NCBI RefSeq assembly: GCF_018853815.1
Contig: NZ_JAAOMP010000116.1
Location: 45,246-109,245 of the forward strand
Reading direction: 5' to 3'
Source of the DNA: Acidithiobacillus sulfurivorans
GTDB lineage: Bacteria; Pseudomonadota; Gammaproteobacteria; Acidithiobacillales; Acidithiobacillaceae
Length of the DNA: 64,000 bases
How positions within the stretch are numbered: the first letter of the stretch is position 1; every line of letters begins with the position of its first letter. The notes under the pieces are model-generated. The model worked only from the letters and a program-made list of their open reading frames with translations. It searched no databases and was not told the origin of the DNA. Both the position numbers and the translations under genes were made by a program. Shown here piece by piece: positions 26,766 to 35,623 of the stretch.

Positions 26766-27889
26766 TCACTGTCCCTTTCCTAGACCTTCGTGCCGCATAT
26801 CTTGAGCTTAAAGAAGAGATCGATACGGTTATTAATCGTATTCTAGACAGCGGGTGCTATATTCTCGGTCCGGAAGTTGAGGCCTTTGAGATCGAATATG
26901 CGGCCTATTGTGAAACAAAACACGCCGTGAGTGTCGGTAATGGCTTAGACGCACTCCATCTGGCTCTGCTGGCCATGGGGGTTGGACCGGGTGACGAGGT
27001 CATAGTGCCTTCGAATACCTATATTGCCACTTGGCTTGCTGTGAGTCAGTGTGGAGCTACGCCAATACCTGTGGAGCCTTTGGAGGCCACCTACAATATT
27101 GATCCCACTCTCATAAAGGCCGCAATTACCCCGCGTACCAAGGTTATTCTGCCAGTCCATTTGTATGGGCAGCCTTCTGATCTCGATCCTATTCTGGATA
27201 TTGCTCGCCTACATGGTATCAAGGTGCTGGAAGATGCTGCTCAGGCGCATGGGGCCCGTTACAAGGGGAAACGACTTGGTGGGCACGGTGATGCTGTAGC
27301 GTGGAGCTTCTATCCCGGCAAGAACATGGGGGCATTGGGTGATGGCGGGGCGGTGACGACAAATAATCCCGATATCGCGGATCATATCAAGAAGCTGCGA
27401 AACTATGGTTCGCGCGTAAAATACATAAATGAGGTTCGGGGTTACAACAGCCGTCTTGATTCGTTGCAGGCTGCAATTTTACGAGTCAAACTCAAATATC
27501 TGGATAATTGGAATGAGCGTAGGCGTGTGATTGCTCAAATGTATCTTGACGGCTTGAAAGATATGGGATTAATTGTGCCGTATGTGCCTGAGTATGTAGA
27601 GCCTGTGTGGCATTTGTTTGTAATCCGACATTCTAATAGAAAAGAACTGCAACAACGCTTGAGTGAGGCGGGCATCGGTACCTTGATTCATTATCCTATA
27701 CCGCCACATAAACAGGATGCGTATCAGGATAACGCAATGTTAAGTCTTCCAATTTCTGAAAGAATACATGATGAAGTGCTCAGCCTACCCATAAATTCGA
27801 CGATGACAGTAGGACAAGCTCAATACGTTATGGAAGCAATACAACGAGTAAAAACTAGCTCCACAAAAAAGAGAAATCATTATTCATAG
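26762..27889 (+). CDS. DegT/DnrJ/EryC1 sugar aminotransferase (FdtB/QdtB type)
   Basis: 375 residues. [20 protein letters not shown] at the start, [17 protein letters not shown] for PLP phosphate binding, and the Schiff-base Lys in [16 protein letters not shown] (about residue 188). It transfers an amino group to C3 of the ketosugar made by the upstream isomerase, giving dTDP-Fuc3N or dTDP-Qui3N. No FdtC/QdtC-type acyltransferase is in the island; the ATP-grasp protein may modify the amine instead. RmlA and RmlB, which make the precursor, must be encoded elsewhere. Confidence 0.9.
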   Translation: MITVPFLDLRAAYLELKEEIDTVINRILDSGCYILGPEVEAFEIEYAAYCETKHAVSVGNGLDALHLALLAMGVGPGDEVIVPSNTYIATWLAVSQCGATPIPVEPLEATYNIDPTLIKAAITPRTKVILPVHLYGQPSDLDPILDIARLHGIKVLEDAAQAHGARYKGKRLGGHGDAVAWSFYPGKNMGALGDGGAVTTNNPDIADHIKKLRNYGSRVKYINEVRGYNSRLDSLQAAILRVKLKYLDNWNERRRVIAQMYLDGLKDMGLIVPYVPEYVEPVWHLFVIRHSNRKELQQRLSEAGIGTLIHYPIPPHKQDAYQDNAMLSLPISERIHDEVLSLPINSTMTVGQAQYVMEAIQRVKTSSTKKRNHYS

Positions 27890-27903
27890 AGGCACCAATA
27901 ACC

Positions 27904-30900
27904 ATGGATGAACTAGTCAAGGTTTCAGTCGGTATCCTTACATTTAATCAATCCGGATACATCCGCGATGTCATCAAGTCTATTTTTGCACAGACTTATC
28001 CAATTGATGAACTTATTATTAGTGATGACTGCTCCACGGACACCACATATCAAGTGGCGCTAGCGACAATTGAAGATTGCCGAAAACAGACAAACCGAGT
28101 GCGACGCGCTGTCGTTAGGCGGAATGAAGTCAATTTAGGACTTATTCGGCATTTTAATTTGCTTGTTGAACATCTTTCAAATGAGCTGATTGTGGGTAAT
28201 GCAGGGGATGATCTATCAGCTCCTGATAGGGTGGAGACCTTCGCCAACGAGTATATTCGACTTGGGCAGCCCAAGTACTTCCTGGGTCATGGCCCCGTTA
28301 ATGTGATTGATTCCGGAGACCCAGTTGTGTGGGTGCCACCTATTGTGCAGATGAATATGGACCCATTACAGGTTGCATTCGCCGACACTTTGCACATTGG
28401 TGCCAGTCAAGGTTTTACTAGATCCTTGATGACTGATTTTGGGCCGATCGTTTTCGAGGATGTTTATGAGGATTTGGTTCTAGGTTTTCGTGCCCTGCTT
28501 ACTGATGCGTACCACTACATTGATCGCCCTCTTCTTAACTATCGGCGACATGGTGGCATTAGTGACCCTAGCAAAGATAACCCGGAGTTTCGTCAGCGTC
28601 GCTACCGATCCTTGTTGCAACAACGTGCCTTGGACGCTTTTCGGGTAGGTAACGTGGACTTTTTACTCAAACTTCAGAACCGCTATCAAGAGCTGAGACT
28701 GACCTTGAAATCGGTGGTTAAGAATCTTCCGTCTCCGGTGACATTCACTGACTTCATATTGGGTGAGACCATTATCCCTTGGCATCTGGACACACGCTGT
28801 TTACCTTATGAAGAAAAATGGGCAAAGGAGATAATGAGAACTAAGCCCGATGTTTCGCACGCTTCTCTGTTACTTTGTGGTAACGATAATGAACGACTGA
28901 GGAAGTCGTGGCAAAATCTATCTGATCAGTGGTTAGCACCAGTTTTGATCAAACAAACGGCAACCACGGAGAATGTAGTACCCACTCTCAATTCAGCCCT
29001 AAATGATATAAACGGAAATTTTATCTCAATCGTGGATGCCGGCGACCAACTCGCCCCAGACGCTTTATTCCGTATCCAGATGGCCATCCAGAACCATCCC
29101 GAATGGCAACTCATCTACACCGACGAAGATTCCCTCACGCCCGATGGTCAGCACGTCAATCCGCACTGCAAGCCCGATTTCAACATCGACTACTTACGAA
29201 GCCTCCCTTACATAGGTGGCTTGCTGGTCATTAAAAAAGAACTATTTGAGGAACTCGATGGATTTGATCCTCAAGCCGATGGCGCAGAAGATTATGATTT
29301 CGTCCTGCGGGCCTGGGAAAAAATTGGTGACGCCGGTATTGGCCATATTCCTGAAGTGCTCTACCATCGTTTGCAGGGTGGCGGGCACTGTAACAAGTCC
29401 GTTGAGGAAATACTCCAGGTCAGTCAAGCTGCCTTGCAGAGGCATTTACAGCGCCTGAATATTGCTGCGGAGGTGTTTCCAGGACCTTTCCCACCGTCCA
29501 CTCGCGTTCGCTACTCCCTGACTGGCACCCCTCTGGTTTCCATCATTATTCCCACACGCAATCAACTGGGCTATTTGCAGCGTTGTGTAGAATCGCTGAT
29601 CGAAAAAACCAAGTACGCGCATTATGAAATTCTCATTGTCGATAATGACAGCGATGATGCTGAGGCGCGCACTTATCTGGACATGCTTGCGGCCCAGGAG
29701 GAGCAATTGGGTGGCCGCTTGCGCGTACTCAGGCATCCCGGTCCTTTTAATTTCTCGGCCATGAATAACCGCGCAGTGGAACAGGCACGCGGCGATTATG
29801 TCCTTTTGCTCAATAACGATACGGCGGCACTGCATGACGACTGGCTGGATGAAATGGTCAGCCAGATTTTGCGTCCGGAGGTGGGTGTTGTCGGCGCAAA
29901 GTTGCTTTTTCCCGATGGCAAAATTCAGCATGCCGGCGTGATTCTGGGAATGCGCGGGCCGGCAGAACATCCCTTCATTGGTCAGCCACCCGAATATCGG
30001 GGCTATTTTGGCCGGGCCATGCTGACCCAGAATTTATCGGCAGTGACGGGAGCCTGCCTGCTTATTGGGAAATCCTTATATCAAGAGTTGGGTGGGCTGG
30101 ATGAAAAACAGTTTCAGGTTTCCTACAACGATATTGATCTCTGCCTGAAGGCACGAGAAGCCGGTCATAAAATTGTTTTTACTCCTTGGGCGATGCTCCT
30201 CCATGAAGGTTCCGCCAGTCAGCGCGGTGAAGTCGAGAAAAAACCCAGCCCCGAAAAAGAAAAGCGCTTTGCGGGCGAAAAGATGGCCTTTTATCAGAAA
30301 TGGCTGCCACAACTGGCATTTGATCCCGCCTATAATCGCCATTTGAGTCTGGCGAGTACGGATTTTCTGCTCGAAGATCAGGCTGCCCTGACCTGGGACC
30401 CGGAATGGCGACCGCGCCCGCGTATTCTGGTGCATCCTGCGGATCGGGAGGGCTGTGGAGAATATCGAATCATCTCCCCTATGCGCGCCTTGCAAAAGGC
30501 GGGTAGGGCGCAGGGCTGGGAAACCATGCGGATTTTTGAGCCAGCGGAAATGGAGCGTTTTTCTCCGGAAAGTATTGTGTTGCAGCGGCAAATGGAATGG
30601 CCACAGATCGAGGCGTTGGAGCGGCATAAAAAACTGCTGAAAACCTTCCGGGTATTTGAAATCGATGACTTGATCACCAATTTGCCGGTGAAAAGCCTGC
30701 ATAAGGCGCAAATACACAAGGATATCGCCAAGCGTTTTCGCAAGGCAGCGGGCCTCTGCAACCGCTTGGTGGTCGCGACAGAGCCTCTTGCCAACGCCTA
30801 CAAAGGCTTTGCCGACGAGGTTCGCGTTCAACCCAATTGCATTGAAGACGCCATTTGGGGCCCCCTGCAGCCTCGCCGACGCGGTGCGGCCAAGCCCAGG

Positions 30901-31392
30901 GTCGGTTGGGCCGGTGGTGTAGGGCACACGGGCGATCTGGAAATGATCGCCGATGTGGTGCGTGATCTGGCGGAAGAGGTGGATTGGGTGTTTTTCGGCC
31001 TCTGCCCTGATGCCCTACGTCCTTATGTGCATGAGTTCCATACGGGAGTGCCGTTACCCCAATATCCCGGCAAATTGGCCAGCCTGGATCTGGATCTGGC
31101 TTTGGCTCCTCTGGAGAATAACCCGTTTAATGAAGCCAAAAGCCACCTGCGGATTCTGGAATACGGGATGCTCGGCTATCCGGTGATTTGTTCAGATATT
31201 TTTCCCTATCAGGGAGATTTCCCCGTCACCCGGGTCGCCAATCGCTATCGCGATTGGATGCGGGCCATCCGTGAGCAGATTGCCGATCGACAAGCTCTGG
31301 AAGCGGCGGGCGACCGCTTGCGGGAATTTGTGCGCGCCCACTGGTTGCTGGAGGAACATCTGGACGACTGGTTGGCGGCCTGGCTGCCCTGA
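27904..31392 (+). CDS. Large multidomain glycosyltransferase, probable flagellin glycosyltransferase
   Basis: 1162 residues. Domains in order: a GT2 domain at about 5-240 (VSVGILTFNQSGYIRDVIKS, DDCSTD, NAGDDLSAPDRV); a second, N-terminally degenerate GT2 at about 330-520 (DAGDQLAPDALFRI, YTDEDSLTPDG); a complete GT2 at about 540-790 (PLVSIIIPTRNQLGYLQRCV, LLLNNDTAALHDDWLDEM, DIDLCLKAREAGHKI); and a C-terminal GT4/GT1-like domain at about 838-1162 (HPADREGCGEYRI, WAGGVGHTGDLEM, HLRILEYGMLGYPV). It lies directly before flagellin, as flagellin glycosyltransferases do in Pseudomonas. Base composition changes abruptly near 29030, from AT-rich to the local GC level, so the gene looks chimeric. Acceptor and linkage are unknown. 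Confidence 0.85.
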   Translation: MDELVKVSVGILTFNQSGYIRDVIKSIFAQTYPIDELIISDDCSTDTTYQVALATIEDCRKQTNRVRRAVVRRNEVNLGLIRHFNLLVEHLSNELIVGNAGDDLSAPDRVETFANEYIRLGQPKYFLGHGPVNVIDSGDPVVWVPPIVQMNMDPLQVAFADTLHIGASQGFTRSLMTDFGPIVFEDVYEDLVLGFRALLTDAYHYIDRPLLNYRRHGGISDPSKDNPEFRQRRYRSLLQQRALDAFRVGNVDFLLKLQNRYQELRLTLKSVVKNLPSPVTFTDFILGETIIPWHLDTRCLPYEEKWAKEIMRTKPDVSHASLLLCGNDNERLRKSWQNLSDQWLAPVLIKQTATTENVVPTLNSALNDINGNFISIVDAGDQLAPDALFRIQMAIQNHPEWQLIYTDEDSLTPDGQHVNPHCKPDFNIDYLRSLPYIGGLLVIKKELFEELDGFDPQADGAEDYDFVLRAWEKIGDAGIGHIPEVLYHRLQGGGHCNKSVEEILQVSQAALQRHLQRLNIAAEVFPGPFPPSTRVRYSLTGTPLVSIIIPTRNQLGYLQRCVESLIEKTKYAHYEILIVDNDSDDAEARTYLDMLAAQEEQLGGRLRVLRHPGPFNFSAMNNRAVEQARGDYVLLLNNDTAALHDDWLDEMVSQILRPEVGVVGAKLLFPDGKIQHAGVILGMRGPAEHPFIGQPPEYRGYFGRAMLTQNLSAVTGACLLIGKSLYQELGGLDEKQFQVSYNDIDLCLKAREAGHKIVFTPWAMLLHEGSASQRGEVEKKPSPEKEKRFAGEKMAFYQKWLPQLAFDPAYNRHLSLASTDFLLEDQAALTWDPEWRPRPRILVHPADREGCGEYRIISPMRALQKAGRAQGWETMRIFEPAEMERFSPESIVLQRQMEWPQIEALERHKKLLKTFRVFEIDDLITNLPVKSLHKAQIHKDIAKRFRKAAGLCNRLVVATEPLANAYKGFADEVRVQPNCIEDAIWGPLQPRRRGAAKPRVGWAGGVGHTGDLEMIADVVRDLAEEVDWVFFGLCPDALRPYVHEFHTGVPLPQYPGKLASLDLDLALAPLENNPFNEAKSHLRILEYGMLGYPVICSDIFPYQGDFPVTRVANRYRDWMRAIREQIADRQALEAAGDRLREFVRAHWLLEEHLDDWLAAWLP

Positions 31393-31437
31393 GAATCAAA
31401 GCCCGCTGCCTTCATAAAGGTTATCTCCTTAATCAAT

Positions 31438-31465
31438 TCAAGTTTTTTCGCTAGGGTGCCGTTAT
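31438..31465 (+). promoter_or_regulatory. FliA (sigma-28) promoter of fliC
   Basis: TCAAGTTT-N12-GCCGTTAT, the clearest sigma-28 site in the window. The predicted start near 31473 gives a leader of about 60 bases that includes the CsrA-type hairpin. FliA is encoded at 56524. Confidence 0.8.
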
Positions 31466-31491
31466 AGGTAATGTACAGAGTAAGTACGGCT

Positions 31492-31505
31492 TGGCAAGGA
31501 TGCCA
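31492..31505 (+). promoter_or_regulatory. CsrA-type hairpin in the fliC leader
   Basis: TGGCAAGGATGCCA folds as a 5-bp stem (TGGCA/TGCCA) presenting AGGA in the loop, the preferred CsrA target. A second GGA lies in the ribosome site AAAGGAG at 31519-31525, 8 bases before the ATG. Paired upstream-hairpin and ribosome-site CsrA targets regulate Bacillus flagellin. With csrA-fliW at 9.3-10.0 kb, flagellin translation is probably controlled this way. Confidence 0.65.
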
Positions 31506-31532
31506 TTTCAACCCTAAGAAAGGAGCACAATC

Positions 31533-33143
31533 ATGGCAATTTCAGGAATTATCAACACCAATACCTCAGCATTAAGTACGCTGGATGCTTTGAATGGTAC
31601 GCAAGGAAGTCTCAATACGTATCTTCAGCAGTTGTCCACCGGCAAGAGCATCAACGGCCCTGCGGATAACCCTGCGGGTTACGCCATTGCCCAGCGTTTT
31701 CAGACCCAGATCAATGGGTTGAATCAGGCGGTTTCTAACGGTAACCAGGGTGTTTCTCTGGTGCAGACCGCTACAGGTGCCATTCAGAACCAGACCAGCC
31801 TGTTGCAGCAGATTCGGACTACAGCGGTGCAGGCAGCCAATGCTTCCAACACCACTTCAGACCGTCAGGCCCTCCAGGGCGTGGTCAGTCAGTTGCTGGC
31901 GCAGGTGCAAACCATTGCTACCCAGACCCAGTTCAATGGCCAAAATTTGCTGGATGGCACTTTTGCGGGTGCTGCCTTCCAGGTAGGGGCCAATTCTAAC
32001 CAGATTATCAACGTGGCGGTTGGAGATACCAAAACGAATGCGATGGGGAATTACGCGACTACTGTGACCAGTCAGGCCAATGGCGCATATTCCTCTACCT
32101 CTGGGGCATTCATTGATGGGGGCTATGCTGCTGGTGGGGCATTTACTCTAAGCAGTGGTGCAGCATCAGGTGCTGGTGGAGCCGGGAATTTCGCTACTAA
32201 CAGCCTTGGCATTTCTGGCTCGGTGGGCAATGCGTCAGTGAGCGTGTCAAGCCCCAGTGAATCAGCTTATAGTCTGGCTCAGAGTGTCAATGCGGTTTCT
32301 GCTCAGACAGGGGTTAATGCTCAGGCTTACACCAGTGCAGCCTTTCAGGTCACTGCTACAGGCAGTGTGAGTTTTAGTCTGGGTAATGGCTCCAGCGGAA
32401 GTGTATCCAATGCCGTGAATATTTCGGCTACCATTACCAGCGGTGCTGGTGGTCAACTGGATTTGAGCTCTTTGGTTACCGCTATCAACAATCAGGCAGC
32501 CATAACCGGTGTGTCTGCCAGTACTCAGACTGTGAATGGAACGCAGGAATTAGTTGTTACACAAAGCCAGGGCCGCAATATTGTGATGGAGGCAGGGACT
32601 GGTACAGCCACTTCTGGCATGAGTACTGGGTCAACGGCAAAACTGCAGGCAGTGTCTAATGCAACCGGGAGTGCTGTCGGTGTTGGCGGTGTCTTTTCTT
32701 CAGGCAGCGGCGGATTGGTCATCCAGGGTGCTGTGCAATTCCAGTCGGCATCTTCCTATGCCATTGGTAACGCCAGCGGAATCGGCTTTAGTTCTCAGGC
32801 GGCCAGTCTGGTTTCTGGTGCAGGTGGTTCGGCTGTTGCGAGTATTAACGTCACCACCGCCGCTGGTGCCCAGCAGGCTATTGGTATTGTCGATCAGGCC
32901 ATCAACTATCTGAACCAGCAAAACGGTAGTCTGGGTGCTATCCAGAACCGGATTCAGGCTTCGGTTTCCAATGATCAGACTACGGCTACCAACCTGCAGT
33001 CTGCGCAGTCGGTAGTTCAGGATGCGAATATTGCGCAGGCGACTTCGCAGTTGACCAAGTATCAGATTCTGCAGCAGGCAGGTATTTCTACCCTGGCGCA
33101 GGAAAACTCCTTGCAGCAGAGCTACCTCAAGCTTCTGCCCTAA
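31533..33143 (+). CDS. fliC: Flagellin FliC
   Basis: 536 residues. Conserved N-terminal D0/D1 (SGIINTNTSALSTLDALNGT, QLSTGKSINGPADNPAGYAI) at about 1-170 and C-terminal D1/D0 (NIAQATSQLTKYQILQQAGI, ending SLQQSYLKLLP). The variable domain at about 172-430 is Ser/Gly/Ala rich and nearly free of Lys and Arg, offering many O-glycosylation sites; the sugar genes lie just upstream. The start has a strong ribosome site (AAAGGAG). Expression is probably set by sigma-28 and by CsrA/FliW. It is the only flagellin gene in the window. Confidence 0.97.
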   Translation: MAISGIINTNTSALSTLDALNGTQGSLNTYLQQLSTGKSINGPADNPAGYAIAQRFQTQINGLNQAVSNGNQGVSLVQTATGAIQNQTSLLQQIRTTAVQAANASNTTSDRQALQGVVSQLLAQVQTIATQTQFNGQNLLDGTFAGAAFQVGANSNQIINVAVGDTKTNAMGNYATTVTSQANGAYSSTSGAFIDGGYAAGGAFTLSSGAASGAGGAGNFATNSLGISGSVGNASVSVSSPSESAYSLAQSVNAVSAQTGVNAQAYTSAAFQVTATGSVSFSLGNGSSGSVSNAVNISATITSGAGGQLDLSSLVTAINNQAAITGVSASTQTVNGTQELVVTQSQGRNIVMEAGTGTATSGMSTGSTAKLQAVSNATGSAVGVGGVFSSGSGGLVIQGAVQFQSASSYAIGNASGIGFSSQAASLVSGAGGSAVASINVTTAAGAQQAIGIVDQAINYLNQQNGSLGAIQNRIQASVSNDQTTATNLQSAQSVVQDANIAQATSQLTKYQILQQAGISTLAQENSLQQSYLKLLP

Positions 33144-33166
33144 GGAAATGATGCTTTAATCAGTTT

Positions 33167-33197
33167 CTCTCCCACTTCTGCAGGGTGGGAGAGTTTT
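33167..33197 (+). terminator. Rho-independent terminator after fliC
   Basis: Stem CTCTCCCAC (33167-33175) and GTGGGAGAG (33185-33193), 9 pairs with a 9-base loop, followed by TTTT. It lies 24 bases after the fliC stop. It probably ends most fliC transcripts and lowers flaG-fliD-fliS expression by partial read-through. Confidence 0.85.
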
Positions 33198-33214
33198 ATC
33201 AGTGGAGAATCAAT

Positions 33215-33622
33215 ATGGATGCTCTCTCTATGGCAAAGCGTTTGTTATCTATACCCGGAAGTGCAGCGTCAGATACGCAGCAGGGAAGTGAGGCGAATGT
33301 ACCGCCGACACGACCGCCAACAGCGCAGCAAAATACTTTGGATACAACTTTAACAACACCCAAAAACACAACGCTGCACCCTGAAAAAGTGCAACAGGTT
33401 ATTCAGAAATTACAAAATAATTTACCAGCAAGTGCTTCCGTTACCTTACAGGCTGGTCTGGACCCGGACGGAACCCATCCCGGACAGGTTCTGGTGAAAC
33501 TCAGTGATAAAGTTACCAAGCAAACATTTTTTGAATATTACGTACCGGCCGAACAGGTTGTGAAAAGTGCTGAAACCGGAGACACATTGCAACCCGGTAG
33601 CCTGATGCGTACCAAGGCCTGA
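33215..33622 (+). CDS. flaG: FlaG-family flagellar protein
   Basis: 135 residues from ATG 33215 (GGAGA upstream); an earlier GTG at 33185 would lie in the terminator stem. The Thr/Gln-rich N-terminus is disordered. The C-terminal half has the FlaG fold: hydrophobic strands in VLVKLSDKVTKQTFFEYYVP, then AEQVV. FlaG proteins influence filament length. It sits between fliC and fliD, the standard place. The usual E-x-G-x-V-V-R-Q end is modified here. Confidence 0.75.
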   Translation: MDALSMAKRLLSIPGSAASDTQQGSEANVPPTRPPTAQQNTLDTTLTTPKNTTLHPEKVQQVIQKLQNNLPASASVTLQAGLDPDGTHPGQVLVKLSDKVTKQTFFEYYVPAEQVVKSAETGDTLQPGSLMRTKA

Positions 33623-33656
33623 ATTTTTTGAAATTTATTGTGCAGGAGTAAAGATT

Positions 33657-35606
33657 ATGACCGCTTCACTATCTGGTTTGGTCAGTGGCATTGATGTCCA
33701 GTCACTTATTACGAATTTAAGTGCGGCCTATCAGGCACCTATTACTATCCTGCAAAATCAGCAACAATCTTACCAAACTACTTTAAGTGCCTGGGGTACC
33801 CTGCAAAGCAGTCTTTCCGGTTTGCAGTCGGCCATGGGCAGCTTGCAGAATCTGGGAAATACCAATAATCGCAGCGTGTCCCTTTCCAATGACAATGCGG
33901 CTTCGGCTACGGCTTCAGCCAATGCTCCGCAGGGAAGTTACAGTCTGAGTAATATGGTTCTGGCGCAGTCCCAGAGTCTTTATTCCAGCAATTTTACCAG
34001 CGCCACCAATAATTCAGTGGGTACCGGTACCCTGCAAATTCAGGTGGGTAGTGGTGCTGTCCAGAATGTGGCGATCAACGCCTCCAATGACAGTCTGGAT
34101 GGCATTGCCAGTGCTATCAATCAAGCCAACACCGGAGTGAATGCCGCCGTCGTCTATGATGGTACGGGCTATCGCCTGACGTTGACCGGAAAGGGTACGG
34201 GGGTGAATAGTGCTTTTTCGGTCAGTACCAGTGGTGCAACGGGAAGCTTGTCTTCTCTCAGCTACAGCAATGGCGCATCAGGTTCCATGACCTTGAGCCA
34301 ACAGGCTCAAAATGCCGGTGTCAGCATTAACGGTTTGCCGGTTACCAGTACAACCAATACGATTTCCGGTGCTATTCCCGGAGTGACGCTCAATTTGCTG
34401 CAAGCCAGCGGTAGTGCAACCCTGCAGGTTTCCAGCAGTAATAGTGGTTTTGTGTCGGGTGTGCAGAGCTTTGTGAGCGCTTTCAATAAGACCATGGGCA
34501 CCATCAACCAGCTGACCGCCTATAATGCTCAGGCTGGTTCTGGCGGTCCCTTGTTGGGTGATGCTTCGGTGCAGGGTTTGCGGACCCAGTTGCTGGATAT
34601 GATTTCCGGACAGGGTATCGGGATCTCTTCGGGTAGTTCGTATAACTCCCTGGGCAGTGTGGGTTTGGGGCTCACCAGCAGTGGTACGATCAGTCTGAAT
34701 ACCGGCACTTTGACTACAGCGCTCTCTGCTGATTTTAATACGGTAGCGGGCCTGTTTGGTCAGGCGGGCAGTACCAGCAATGCCAATGTCCAGTATCTGA
34801 CGGCGACCAGCGCTACGCAGGCAGGGACTTATGCCATTAATGTGAGTCAGACTGCGACCCAGGCCAGCACATCGGGGAGTGCTGCCATTCCTTCCGGCGG
34901 CATTCTTCAGAGTGAAAGTCTGACTTTTGGGTCGGGGGCCAGTTCGGTAGTGGTTTCGTTGAGTTCGGGCAGCACCCTCAATGATATTGTTAATACCATC
35001 AATGATAACTTGCAGCAGTCGGGTATGACGGGTATTACCGCCAGTGCCAATAATGGTTATCTCGAATTGCAGTCCAATGCTTACGGGAGCGCCCAGTCTT
35101 TCACCGTAAAATCCAATGTGGCTGCAGGTTCTGGCGGTACCGGGATCGGTACCAGCTTGTTGACGGCTACCGGTACCGATGTGGCCGGTACGATTAATGG
35201 TCAAAGTACCAGTGGTTCCGGTCAGACCCTGACGGTCACCGGTCCGGGGAATGCCTCTGGTTTGCAGGTCAACATTACCGGAAACAGCACGGGAAATCTG
35301 GGAGCCGTAACCCTCAGTCAGGGCCTGTACCAGCAGATGAGTACACTGCTGAGTTCGGCGCTCAATACCCAAAGTGGTTTTGTGAGCGCCGCCCAGAACG
35401 GTATAACTTCTTCCATCAATGGTCTGGGTGCGCAGATTACGACGTTGCAACAGTCAGCCTCCAATCAGACCGCTTTGCTCACGCAGCAGTTTGCCGCCAT
35501 GCAGTCACAACTGTCTTCTTTGCAGTCCACTGGTCAGTATCTAAATGCGTTTTATTCTTCCACTAGTTCCAGCTCGTCCAGTTCCAGTTCGAGCTCCAGT
35601 AGTTAA
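33657..35606 (+). CDS. fliD: Filament cap protein FliD (HAP2)
   Basis: 649 residues, longer than the roughly 470 of E. coli. N-terminus LSGLVSGIDVQSLITNLSAA; C-terminal coiled region (ITSSINGLGAQITTLQQSAS) as in FliD. The middle repeats Ser/Gly/Thr-rich beta segments. The last 16 residues are 15 Ser and one Thr, encoded by mixed Ser codons, so the run is not a simple repeat slip. The tail could be a glycosylation surface or linker. FliD caps the growing filament; FliS follows 17 bases later. Confidence 0.94.
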   Translation: MTASLSGLVSGIDVQSLITNLSAAYQAPITILQNQQQSYQTTLSAWGTLQSSLSGLQSAMGSLQNLGNTNNRSVSLSNDNAASATASANAPQGSYSLSNMVLAQSQSLYSSNFTSATNNSVGTGTLQIQVGSGAVQNVAINASNDSLDGIASAINQANTGVNAAVVYDGTGYRLTLTGKGTGVNSAFSVSTSGATGSLSSLSYSNGASGSMTLSQQAQNAGVSINGLPVTSTTNTISGAIPGVTLNLLQASGSATLQVSSSNSGFVSGVQSFVSAFNKTMGTINQLTAYNAQAGSGGPLLGDASVQGLRTQLLDMISGQGIGISSGSSYNSLGSVGLGLTSSGTISLNTGTLTTALSADFNTVAGLFGQAGSTSNANVQYLTATSATQAGTYAINVSQTATQASTSGSAAIPSGGILQSESLTFGSGASSVVVSLSSGSTLNDIVNTINDNLQQSGMTGITASANNGYLELQSNAYGSAQSFTVKSNVAAGSGGTGIGTSLLTATGTDVAGTINGQSTSGSGQTLTVTGPGNASGLQVNITGNSTGNLGAVTLSQGLYQQMSTLLSSALNTQSGFVSAAQNGITSSINGLGAQITTLQQSASNQTALLTQQFAAMQSQLSSLQSTGQYLNAFYSSTSSSSSSSSSSSSS

Positions 35607-35623
35607 GGGAGGTTTTTTAAGCC

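Noticed and set aside
30076..30927. 283-codon open frame antisense to the giant glycosyltransferase
   Set aside because: No recognisable motif, and it overlaps well-conserved glycosyltransferase domains on the other strand.
31393..31437. Possible terminator between the glycosyltransferase and fliC
   Set aside because: Only a 4-bp inverted repeat (AAGG/CCTT) and no T run follows it in place.
31492..31505. TGGC...GCCA as a sigma-54 site before fliC
   Set aside because: The spacing is wrong (no TTGC at 7 bases). The feature is better explained as an RNA hairpin with an AGGA loop.
33185..33214. GTG start for flaG at 33185
   Set aside because: It falls in the right arm of the fliC terminator; ATG 33215 has a ribosome site.
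34278..35450. 390-codon open frame antisense to fliD
   Set aside because: It is antisense to a clear FliD and is Thr/Gly/Arg rich, the expected shadow of Ser/Gly-rich repetitive coding. No ribosome site or domain.
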